Assembly: GCA_050696075.1 (NCBI GenBank)
Contig: JBOGUF010000055.1
Span: forward strand, 62,001-126,000
Source of the DNA: JBOGUF01 sp050696075
Lineage (GTDB): Bacteria > Chloroflexota > Chloroflexia > Thermomicrobiales > UBA6265
Direction: 5' to 3'
Length of the DNA: 64,000 nt
The notes under the pieces were generated by a model. It did not search any database, was not told where the DNA came from, and saw nothing but the letters and a program-made list of their open reading frames with translations. Every line of letters begins with the position of its first letter. Position 1 is the first letter of the stretch. Of the stretch, positions 44,201 to 51,210 are shown piece after piece. The position numbers were made by a program, and so were the translations under genes.

Positions 44201-46451
44201 CCAAACCAGCGGCTGGAAGGCGTCCCGTAGCTACACCCTGGAGGAGCCGCCGCCGCCGGCCCCGGACCCGGACGAAGAGGAGAGCCGCATTAGTATTGCC
44301 CCAAGCAGCGGCCCTGCCGGGACGACCGTCAGCGTCACCGGCGCCGGCTTCCAGCCCGGCGAGTCGGTCAAGGTCTCCTGGGATTCGAGTTTCGCGCCGG
44401 CGCTGACCACCGTGCGTGCCAGCAGCACCGGTACGTTCGCGGCGTCGATTCGTGTGCCAAACGACGAGGATGGCCGCCATCTGATCGTCGCCAAAGGGTT
44501 GACGAGCGACTGGAAGGCGTCACGCACCTTCACGCTCGGCCCCTTCTCCGCGACCGACGACACCCGCGTCAGCATTGATCCGCTCTCCGGCCCGGTTGGA
44601 ACGACGATCGCCATCACCGGCACCGACTTCCTCCCCGGAGAGACGGTCCGCCTCCACTGGGACTCCACCTTCTCTGCCGAGATCACGGCAGTCACCGCCG
44701 ACGGCAACGGCGCCTTTAGCGGCTCGATCCAGGTCCCAGAGGACACGGCGAGTCGCCACCTCGTCGTCGGCATGGGCGAGACCACCGGCTGGAAGGCGTC
44801 GCGCGGCTACACCCTCGTACCGAGCCTGACCAGTCAGCCCGACGGGGCCGACGCCGGCGCCACCGTCGATGTCGACGCCCAGGGCTTTGGCGCCAGCGAG
44901 ACGATCGAGATCCGCTGGGGCGACGAAGACGGCGACGTCGTCGGTTCGCTGACAACCGACAGTCGCGGTTCCGGCACGGGCGAGTTCCAGATTCCGACCG
45001 GCGCCGCCTTTGGCCCGGCCAGCTTCGTCGCCGTCGGCACGTCGAGCGACGTGAGCGCGACCGGAACGGTCGTCGTCACCAGCGCCGAGCCGACGATTTC
45101 GCTCGCGCCGACCGTCGGGTTCTCCGGCGACCGCGTCACCATCACCGCCGCCGGCTACGGCCCGAACGAGTGGGTCCGCGTCTTCTGGGACGATCGCACC
45201 AGCTACACGAGCAGCGGCCGCACCGACGCCTTCGGCATGGCGACCTTCTCCGCGGCCATTCCGACCATGCCAAGCGGCGACCACACGATCACGCTTCGCG
45301 GCGACGATAGCGACGGCAGCGCCGCGGCCCCCTTCCGCATCGACCCGGCCATCACGTTGACGCCGGACTCCGGTCCACTGGGCACACGCGTCTCGGTTGC
45401 CGGCAAGAGCTGGACGCCCGGCGCGTCCGTCACCCTCTACTGGCTGCGGGCCGGGTCCGAGACCGGTCCAGTCGTTTGCACCGGATCACCCTCCAGTACC
45501 GGTTCATTCTGGTGCTCCTTCGATGTGCCGTCGGGATCAAGCGGCGAGTCCTTCTCGGTCAGCGCGGTCAGCGGCCAACTGAGCGCCAGCGCCGACTTCA
45601 CGATCGGCAGCTTTAGCGCCCAGACTGCTCTCGCCAGCGACGGCACCGACGTGCCTACACCGGACACTTCACCACCCGCCGATCCGGTCACGCCGACACC
45701 CGAGCCAACTGAGACCCCAACCGACACGCCAACGCCGGATGACACTCCGGTCGAAGAACCCTCGACAACTCCGGAACCGACCGAGTCACCGACTGAGACA
45801 CCAACCGAAACGCCTACCACGGAGCCTTCGGAGGAGCCGACGCGGGAGCCCACGCCGACTCCGACGGACGCACCGACGGAGGTTCCGACCGAAGAACCAA
45901 CAGGGGTTCCAACCGAGGTCCCGACGCCCACCCCGACGCCCGAGCCGGTCCCGCGAGAGGTCGTCGCCTACGCGGTCAGCGACGCCAGCGTCAGCGCCGT
46001 CGCGCCGGACGACGTTCAACCTCCTGACCAGATCGGCAGCCTCCCGGCCGGTGGCGCGGACGGCGCGGTCGCCTTTGTCACCTTCCAGGTCGAAGGGATC
46101 GCGGCTGGCACGGTGATCAACGCGCAACTGATCCTGACCCCGGTCGGCGACGTGGGAGCGCCGGGTGGTGTCGTCGGCGTCATCCCCGGGTACTGGGCCG
46201 ACGAGGCCAGCCTGACTTACAACACCGCGCCGGTCGCCGGCAACGCCCCCGCCTTGCGCGCCGACGGTTCGGCCGCGGCCATCGACTGGGCCGAACCGTG
46301 GGTCGAGGTCGCTATCGATGTCTCCGGCACCGTCACCGCCGATGGCCTCGTCACCTTCGTCGTCTCCGGCGCCCCGGATCAGGTCATCGCCCTCGCCTCC
46401 CGCGAGAGCGGCGCCCCCGCCCGCTTGGTGATTACGGTCATTGATCAGTAG
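41247..46451 (+). CDS. Very large secreted multidomain protein: M23-like, Ig-like repeats, beta-barrel, CBM96-like
   Basis: A 1734-residue exported protein. Signal helix at 28-45. Residues 55-200 are an M23-like domain with Asp109 (YSLDFA), His189 and His191 (PHIHF); the first zinc His in HxGxD is replaced by Lys105/Tyr106. A fibronectin-like region follows (TLSWQAVAGATEYQVVI), then many 75-80-residue Ig/IPT-like repeats (SGPAGTTVSVTGAGF, SPLTGPPGTEIDVSGTGF). Residues 720-890 hold an unusual module with APIWDVGPWFTND, reminiscent of a double-psi barrel. After a Thr/Pro stalk the last 170 residues resemble the CBM96/DNRLRE fold (LTYNTAPVAGN). Surface adhesin or wall-remodelling role. The TAG stop starts repeat copy D. 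Confidence 0.85.
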   Translation: MSSSRSRSGLRPLQRVVTSRWDAHCLARLVALLSVLFILVSPLAGWVTPQPAGANHTNIKLPFVAGSSWYISQGYNTSAAQGGSHYNCGDAASGSQSCSQYWQYKYSLDFARPGGGTAGQTVLSPVNGTIRWIDLAYGGMSINLGDNYAVAFFHADLAPGLAAGQTVRQGQYLGTVAGPGGGGNGGWPHIHFTIWSTTDGGNWSRIAVPFTDEHSLEGVDFPASGDSNRNQHQGRQLTSSNVQITEVQTPGVPTLSSPPTGTTYQTSPAQPTLSWQAVAGATEYQVVINDGAMNSPWVSSTSWTTPQLGDGQYAWQVRARNSAGTSNLSPKWVFWVDPPPTDPPPPGPGDGELEVRLNTTAGNVGAGVTATGSGMGANETVRIYWDTQSSTAIASTTANGSGAFSVAFNVPEATGGNHTVIARGASTTRRTTATFRVNPALVRAPYQGPPGTPIDVTVRGFGGNETVRLTFISATGPVLGTTTTNARGTGTLRITMPEAASGWRDYTGVGLTSGLRAWGALLVQPIVTVSPTSGAPNATINLNAKGFPASRGVTAAWNKNTTNPGANVCSGTTNSSGNYSCSFRIPQSGAGSFPVVVTATDNTFASATVGVSGATAITVAPTSGRVGTDLTVNAGGFSAIEMVNFTWDSSSTVWQSQRADANGALLLRTTVPSLSTGAHTLRARGASSGRTVTAPFTVLSGAPTGDTSMIGPGTYAVTGTREGLVGGTTSNGHVIVPNDHFVALPACTASSCPWAMPGSIHPDLGRITDCGDNCYVRVTNPATDRCEVAPIWDVGPWFTNDNWWETVDRRNLNNLDSTVNILAQGYTGADAAMNGLDVGYGVSGRGRGISNKAYEVGNRAAIDIADGTWVDIGFAYGDGIGQVVVTLLWQTGEDHNAAARVCDGEDPPPTGDDARISISPLTGPPGTEIDVSGTGFRPNERVGVYWNSTYSTPLVTVTANSSGAFTTTIETPDDDEGRHLVAAKGQTSGWKASRSYTLEEPPPPAPDPDEEESRISIAPSSGPAGTTVSVTGAGFQPGESVKVSWDSSFAPALTTVRASSTGTFAASIRVPNDEDGRHLIVAKGLTSDWKASRTFTLGPFSATDDTRVSIDPLSGPVGTTIAITGTDFLPGETVRLHWDSTFSAEITAVTADGNGAFSGSIQVPEDTASRHLVVGMGETTGWKASRGYTLVPSLTSQPDGADAGATVDVDAQGFGASETIEIRWGDEDGDVVGSLTTDSRGSGTGEFQIPTGAAFGPASFVAVGTSSDVSATGTVVVTSAEPTISLAPTVGFSGDRVTITAAGYGPNEWVRVFWDDRTSYTSSGRTDAFGMATFSAAIPTMPSGDHTITLRGDDSDGSAAAPFRIDPAITLTPDSGPLGTRVSVAGKSWTPGASVTLYWLRAGSETGPVVCTGSPSSTGSFWCSFDVPSGSSGESFSVSAVSGQLSASADFTIGSFSAQTALASDGTDVPTPDTSPPADPVTPTPEPTETPTDTPTPDDTPVEEPSTTPEPTESPTETPTETPTTEPSEEPTREPTPTPTDAPTEVPTEEPTGVPTEVPTPTPTPEPVPREVVAYAVSDASVSAVAPDDVQPPDQIGSLPAGGADGAVAFVTFQVEGIAAGTVINAQLILTPVGDVGAPGGVVGVIPGYWADEASLTYNTAPVAGNAPALRADGSAAAIDWAEPWVEVAIDVSGTVTADGLVTFVVSGAPDQVIALASRESGAPARLVITVIDQ

Positions 46452-46674
46452 GCGTTAGGCGTTAGGCGTTAGGCGGCGTTTGCCAACCGTCATGCTGAGG
46501 CATCGAAGCATCCCCGCGCGAAGCGCGGCGGCGGCACGAAGGACCGGCGTCGCCGGGGGCTGCCCGTCGGTTCCTCAGGGCGTGCTTCGGCGTCGCCGCC
46601 GCAGGACGGAGCTTGTCACACGCCGCCTAAGCGCGAGGGACAACGTCGTCGTTCCCCTAACGCCTAACGCCTCC
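46449..46674. repeat. GGCGTTA-armed inverted repeat element, copy D, with inner block
   Basis: Three GGCGTTA units (46451-46471) face CCCCTAACGCCTAACGCC (46654-46671). The TAG stop of the large protein (46449-46451) is part of the left end. The inner block includes 46488-46526, matching copy C closely, and a further GC-rich stretch with CGTCGTCGTTCC before the right arm. The rest of the 311-base gap is short. Confidence 0.9.
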
Positions 46675-46762
46675 GTGTGTGCGACAATACCTGACAGATA
46701 TCGCTCCTCACGCGCCGGCGATCGTGCTCCACGACCGCCTTCGGCAGAATCGACTCGTTTTG

Positions 46763-48139
46763 ATGGCAGGCGCTACGTCAATATCGACCGACCCGGTTCT
46801 CCCCAAACCGCCACCTTCCCGTCTGCCTCAAACACTCGCCGCCTTCCGGCACCGAAACTACCGACTCTTCTTCTTCGGCCAGCTCGTCTCGGTTACCGGC
46901 ACCTGGATGCAGTCGCTGGCGCAGGCGTGGCTGGTGCTGACCCTCACCTCGTCGGCCTTCCTGCTCGGTCTCGTCGCCGTCTTCCAGTTCACCCCAATCC
47001 TGCTCCTTGGCCTCGTCGGCGGCGTCATCGCCGATCGCGTCCCGAAGCGGAATCTGCTCGTCGCGACCCAAACCTGCGCCGGCATCCAGGCCGCCATCCT
47101 GGCGGCGCTCGTCTGGACGGACCGCGTCGAGCTCTGGCACGTCTATCTCCTCGCCTTCGGCTTGGGCACCGTCAATGCCTTCGACATGCCGACCCGGCAG
47201 TCGTTCGTCTTCGAGATGGTCGGCAAAGACGACCTGCTCAACGCGGTTGCCCTCAACTCCGCGCTCTTCAACGCCGCCCGGCTGATCGGGCCAGCCGTGG
47301 CGGGCGTCATCCTAGCCACTGCCGGCATCGCTATCTGCTTCGCAATCAATGCCGTGAGCTATGTCGCCGTCATCGCTGGACTGCTCTTGATGCAGGTCCC
47401 GCGCGTAGCCGTCACCCGCAAGCGCGGCGGCCTCGGCCAATTGCGGGAGGGACTTGGCTATGTTCGTCAGACGCCGGCCGTCTTCCTCCCGATTATCCTC
47501 GTCGGTTTCGTCGCCACCTTTGGCATGAACTTCAACAACGTCTGGATCCCGCTGCTGGCGAAAAAGGAGTTCGCCGTCGGCGCGGACGGTTTCGGCTTGC
47601 TGATGGCCGCGCTCGGCGTCGGCTCGCTCATCGGCGCGGTCCTTCTCGCCGCCAGGGCCAAGCGTCCTCACCGCAAAGTGCTCTTCGGCGTCGCCATCGC
47701 CGTCGGCGTGATCGAGCTCGCGCTCGCCGTTGCCGGCGCGATCCCGCTGCCCATTGCCGCTGCCTTCGTCATCTTGCCGATGTTAGGCTTCAGCACGACG
47801 ACGATGATGGCGATGGCAAACTCCACGGTCCAAACCACCGCGCCCGACGAGCTTCGCGGCCGCGTGATGAGTGTCTACATGACCGTTTTCGGCGGCACCG
47901 CGCCCTTCGGCGCGCTTTTCGCCGGGACGACCGCCAAGTTCCTCGGCACCCCCGCCTCGATCGCCATCGGTGGTCTCATCACGCTGGTCGCCGCAACCAG
48001 CATCGCCGTCACCAGCGGCGCCGTGCGCTGGCCAACCGGGCGCCGCCCGGTCGTCCCGCCACCGGCGCTGCGCTCCGATCCACCTCCCGGCGATACGCCG
48101 TCCTCCCGGAAGGCCGCCTCGGCCTCCGGCCACGACTGA
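46763..48139 (+). CDS. MFS transporter (EntS/MFS_3-like exporter)
   Basis: A 458-residue, 12-span exporter of the MFS_3/enterobactin-exporter group. LAAFRHRNYRLFFFGQLVSV opens the first helix, GGVIADRVPKRNLL is the loop 2-3 motif and RGRVMSVYMTVFGGTAPFGA is typical. The last 25 residues are Pro/Arg-rich. A GTG at 46679 would be an alternative start; the ATG at 46763 gives the usual N-terminus. The next gene starts 8 bases after its stop. Confidence 0.9.
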   Translation: MAGATSISTDPVLPKPPPSRLPQTLAAFRHRNYRLFFFGQLVSVTGTWMQSLAQAWLVLTLTSSAFLLGLVAVFQFTPILLLGLVGGVIADRVPKRNLLVATQTCAGIQAAILAALVWTDRVELWHVYLLAFGLGTVNAFDMPTRQSFVFEMVGKDDLLNAVALNSALFNAARLIGPAVAGVILATAGIAICFAINAVSYVAVIAGLLLMQVPRVAVTRKRGGLGQLREGLGYVRQTPAVFLPIILVGFVATFGMNFNNVWIPLLAKKEFAVGADGFGLLMAALGVGSLIGAVLLAARAKRPHRKVLFGVAIAVGVIELALAVAGAIPLPIAAAFVILPMLGFSTTTMMAMANSTVQTTAPDELRGRVMSVYMTVFGGTAPFGALFAGTTAKFLGTPASIAIGGLITLVAATSIAVTSGAVRWPTGRRPVVPPPALRSDPPPGDTPSSRKAASASGHD

Positions 48140-48147
48140 ACGCGGCA

Positions 48148-49185
48148 ATGGGCTTCGAAACCTTCGCGCTCATCAGTCTCGTCTACGCGGTCGTCGGCGT
48201 CGGCATCGTCAGCAGGATCGTCCGTCAACGCCGCGCCATTTTCGACCTGAAGTTCACCGAGGAAGACCGCCGTCACGTTACCGAGGCCGCCTTCTTCATC
48301 CTCTTGCCCGTCTCGGTCGCGCTCCACGAGTTCGGGCACGCCTTTGCCGTTTGGAGCTTCGGCGGCGAGGTCGTCGACTTCGGCTTCTATGTCTTCGCCG
48401 GGTTCGTCGGCCACCGCGGTTTCTACACCGACACGGAGCGGATCCTAATCGCGCTCGCCGGTCCGGCGGTCAACGTCGTTCTCTCGGCCGCCGCCTTAGC
48501 GGTCGTCTTCATCCGTCGCCCGCCCCTGCGACCCGCCTTCAACGAACTGCTCGTCCAATTCGCCATCCTCTCGGCACTCAACGCCCTCGTCTTCTACCCC
48601 CTGCTCGACGTTAGCATCGGCCTGAACGCGGACTGGAGTCAGATCTACTCCGGTGGCGTTCTGGCCCTCAGCACGGCAATTGGAATCTGCCACGCCGGTA
48701 TCCTTGGTTTGGGATTCTGGGCCTCGCGCAACCCCGGTCTGCGCCGCCGGCTGGCCGCATTGACCGGTCTCCCACCCGGCGCCGAGCGCGGTCTGTTCGG
48801 CGACATCGGCCGCGTCGCCGGCGGTGGCAGCCGCGCTCCCGCCCAGCAGGTCAACCTGTCGCCCGCGGGGAAGACGCTGATGGAGGCCGGGCAACGCGTC
48901 GCCAGCGGGTGGCAGACGTCCGTTGATGCCTCGATCCACGACCGGGATGGCATCTCGGCATTGGCGCTAACTTGGCAGTCGAACGACCGGCGCCGCACCG
49001 TCGTCGCCCGTGGCCTGCCGACCGGGGCGACCGAGATCTGGGGCATCGTCGAACGGAACGGGAGTGAGCCAGCTTCGCCGGTTCACCGGCGCCAAATCAA
49101 ACAATGGCCGTCGCCACCCGATATCGACAGCCTCACGCTCAACCTGAGACTTGCCATGGAAGAAGTCGACACCTGGCCCAAATAG
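48148..49185 (+). CDS. M50-like intramembrane metalloprotease
   Basis: A 345-residue membrane protein. His60-Glu61-Phe-Gly-His64 sits in VALHEFGHAFAVWS, the zinc site of site-2 proteases, and LNALVFYPLLDVSIG supplies the second motif with its Asp. About six helices in the first 205 residues, then a cytosolic tail of about 140 residues with no known fold. It may activate a membrane-held regulator or process a secreted peptide. Translationally tight with the MFS exporter. An ATG at 48148 is the natural start; a long open frame upstream is the antisense-like shadow of the MFS gene. Confidence 0.85.
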   Translation: MGFETFALISLVYAVVGVGIVSRIVRQRRAIFDLKFTEEDRRHVTEAAFFILLPVSVALHEFGHAFAVWSFGGEVVDFGFYVFAGFVGHRGFYTDTERILIALAGPAVNVVLSAAALAVVFIRRPPLRPAFNELLVQFAILSALNALVFYPLLDVSIGLNADWSQIYSGGVLALSTAIGICHAGILGLGFWASRNPGLRRRLAALTGLPPGAERGLFGDIGRVAGGGSRAPAQQVNLSPAGKTLMEAGQRVASGWQTSVDASIHDRDGISALALTWQSNDRRRTVVARGLPTGATEIWGIVERNGSEPASPVHRRQIKQWPSPPDIDSLTLNLRLAMEEVDTWPK

Positions 49186-49209
49186 CCTGCCTCGCGCCAA
49201 GAGCACTGG

Positions 49210-51096
49210 CTAGATCGAAAGTGAGATCAATACGCCGTCGAGGCGGTCCAATTGGGCGGCGGCCTGGCGGTAGATCTCTGATGCTTCCTGCTTGGTTTGC
49301 GCCTGATCCAGCTCGCTCTTCGCCTGGGTGACGATCGGTGGCATCCGCGTCTCTAGGTGTGTCCTCGCCGGGTCGCGCCTGTGCCGCGCACGCAGTTGCA
49401 ATGCCTTTGCGTCGAGCCGATCTTTCCGTTCAGTGCAAAACTCATCGGTAAGCGCGTCCCGCCAGCGGATCGTCAGCGGGTTCGTAAAGTCGCCCGACCG
49501 CACCGACGCCTCGTGGAACGTCTGGCCCGCTTTGGACCCGTACATCTGGAAGTACCACAGACCGCTCGGCTGGGGCGCCTGCAAGATTGCCGCCTGGCCC
49601 TTCGCGATGAGCTCCTTGTTCAAACCTTGGACGGCATACGACGGAAAGCTGGGGTCGTCCTGGAGAATCTGCTCTACTGTCTTGCCCCCGTGTTCCAAGC
49701 TCGCCTTATATTCGTTCATGCGCGCGGTATGATTTCGCTCTGCCTCTCGGTAGGCGGCCACCATCGCTTTCTTGATGTCCGGGTCCCGATTGTAGTTCTC
49801 CAGCGTGACGGTATCGCCGTCGCTGCGCGCCACGACGCCCGCGAAATGCCAACTCCACGGCTCGTCGACGTTGTGCGCAAACTGCTTCGCATACTCTCGC
49901 AGCGCTTCCTCAGCCTCCTCCTGCCGCATGCGCCCAAGTTTGACTTTGATCGCGTTCATCTGCTCCACGGCGACGAGCTTGAGCCAGTCCAGCGACCTCT
50001 CCCGCGTGTAATCCAGACTTGGTCTCTCGCTTCTCTCTCCGATAGACATCGTGGCGAAGGCTTCACCAACGTCGGGCAGCACAGCCTCGTTGACCCCTAC
50101 ATCCTTGGCCCGGTCTTGCGTTACCCAGGGAGGCATTCGCCCATATTCCGCCGCCGTGCCCTCAGGCGGCATCGTTCCCTTTGTGTCTCCCAGATGCCCT
50201 GTCAGCGCCTTCGGGGTCATGGGCAACTGTGGCAGGCTCGTGAGGAATTCGGCCACGCGGGTCGGGCCTGGCTCCGTTGTCGCACCGGGCAGGGAGTGAG
50301 CGCCTCCCCGAAAGTCGAGCTTCATGCTCTTGACCGAACCGCCGCCCTGACTTTGAAAGATCGCCTCGGCTTTCTCCTCGGTCACATTCTGTTTGCCCAT
50401 CACGACCGCGGCGATCTCATTGCATTTGTCGGAGAGGGCCGCCAGGCCGCCAGGACCGGCCATTGTGGGCTGTACCAATTGAAGTTGCTTTGTCTGGTTG
50501 CCCAGTCCAGGAACCGGGACCGTCAGCGACGTACCGGAGCCGACTAAACGCAGCGGCGAGCCAACGCTCTCAAGCTTGCTATTACTCGCCGCGAGTACAG
50601 CCTGATCGGCGTAAAACTCCTTCGGCTGGGGAGCAACCGCGATCGCCAAGTCGCCCTTGTCCGCGACCTTGAGGTCCGGGTTCTGCAAAGGCTTGACGAT
50701 CTGCTTGCCCGCTTTCACGGTCAGTTTCTGCGCCGAGAACGTCGGCCCGCCTCCGGCGCCCGCATTGCCAGGGAGACCCGCGTAGGCGGCGGTAGACACT
50801 TCCTCGTAGCGCTGCACGGCCCGTGGCGCGGTGATTTCCGTGTGCGCGGGTCTCACGCCCAGCGAGAGGTGGCGCATCGTCACGCGATTTCCATGAATGC
50901 GCTGATGGCGCATGATCGCCGCGATTTCTTGGGATGGGGATCCGCCGCGACCGCCAACTGCATGTCGCGGCAGTGCAGACCGCGGGGGCTGAGTTTCACC
51001 GTGCGCTTCTGAGCGTGCGTCAGCGGCCTTAATTGCCGAGCCGCGTCTTGAGGCAAGCACGCGATCGAGATCTCTCGACGCGCGGAGCGAACGCAT
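49210..51096 (-). CDS. Protein with GNR motif of contractile-injection-system cargo
   Basis: A 628-residue protein. Residues 57-76 (EIAAIMRHQRIHGNRVTMRH) resemble the LQRxxGNRAV motif common at the N-termini of toxins and DUF4157-type proteins linked to extracellular contractile injection systems. An Arg-rich, low-complexity lead precedes it. A second segment, from about residue 440, has WSWHFAGVVARSDGDTVTLE and WYFQMYGSKAGQTFHEASV, similar to conserved C-terminal modules of such proteins. No toxin active site is identified and no injection-system genes are in the window. The ATG at 51096 follows GGAGGCG. Confidence 0.65.
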   Translation of the reverse strand: MRSLRASRDLDRVLASRRGSAIKAADARSEAHGETQPPRSALPRHAVGGRGGSPSQEIAAIMRHQRIHGNRVTMRHLSLGVRPAHTEITAPRAVQRYEEVSTAAYAGLPGNAGAGGGPTFSAQKLTVKAGKQIVKPLQNPDLKVADKGDLAIAVAPQPKEFYADQAVLAASNSKLESVGSPLRLVGSGTSLTVPVPGLGNQTKQLQLVQPTMAGPGGLAALSDKCNEIAAVVMGKQNVTEEKAEAIFQSQGGGSVKSMKLDFRGGAHSLPGATTEPGPTRVAEFLTSLPQLPMTPKALTGHLGDTKGTMPPEGTAAEYGRMPPWVTQDRAKDVGVNEAVLPDVGEAFATMSIGERSERPSLDYTRERSLDWLKLVAVEQMNAIKVKLGRMRQEEAEEALREYAKQFAHNVDEPWSWHFAGVVARSDGDTVTLENYNRDPDIKKAMVAAYREAERNHTARMNEYKASLEHGGKTVEQILQDDPSFPSYAVQGLNKELIAKGQAAILQAPQPSGLWYFQMYGSKAGQTFHEASVRSGDFTNPLTIRWRDALTDEFCTERKDRLDAKALQLRARHRRDPARTHLETRMPPIVTQAKSELDQAQTKQEASEIYRQAAAQLDRLDGVLISLSI

Positions 51097-51210
51097 AGTG
51101 GACGCCTCCGACCGCTGCCCGATGAAATCCGGTTTCGTCACCCTACAACGTTTTGTGGGGCAATTCAAGAGCCACGATAATTCCAATGACCGTGCTCATG
51201 GCGCCATCGC

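Noticed and set aside
41478..44480. Two long minus-strand frames opposite the large surface protein
   Set aside because: Ala/Gly/Val/Arg-rich translations with no domains, on the strand opposite a clearly coding region with repeated domains.
46480..48147. Long N-terminal extension of the M50-like gene
   Set aside because: The extension lies in another frame over the MFS exporter and begins inside a repeat; the real start is the ATG at 48148.
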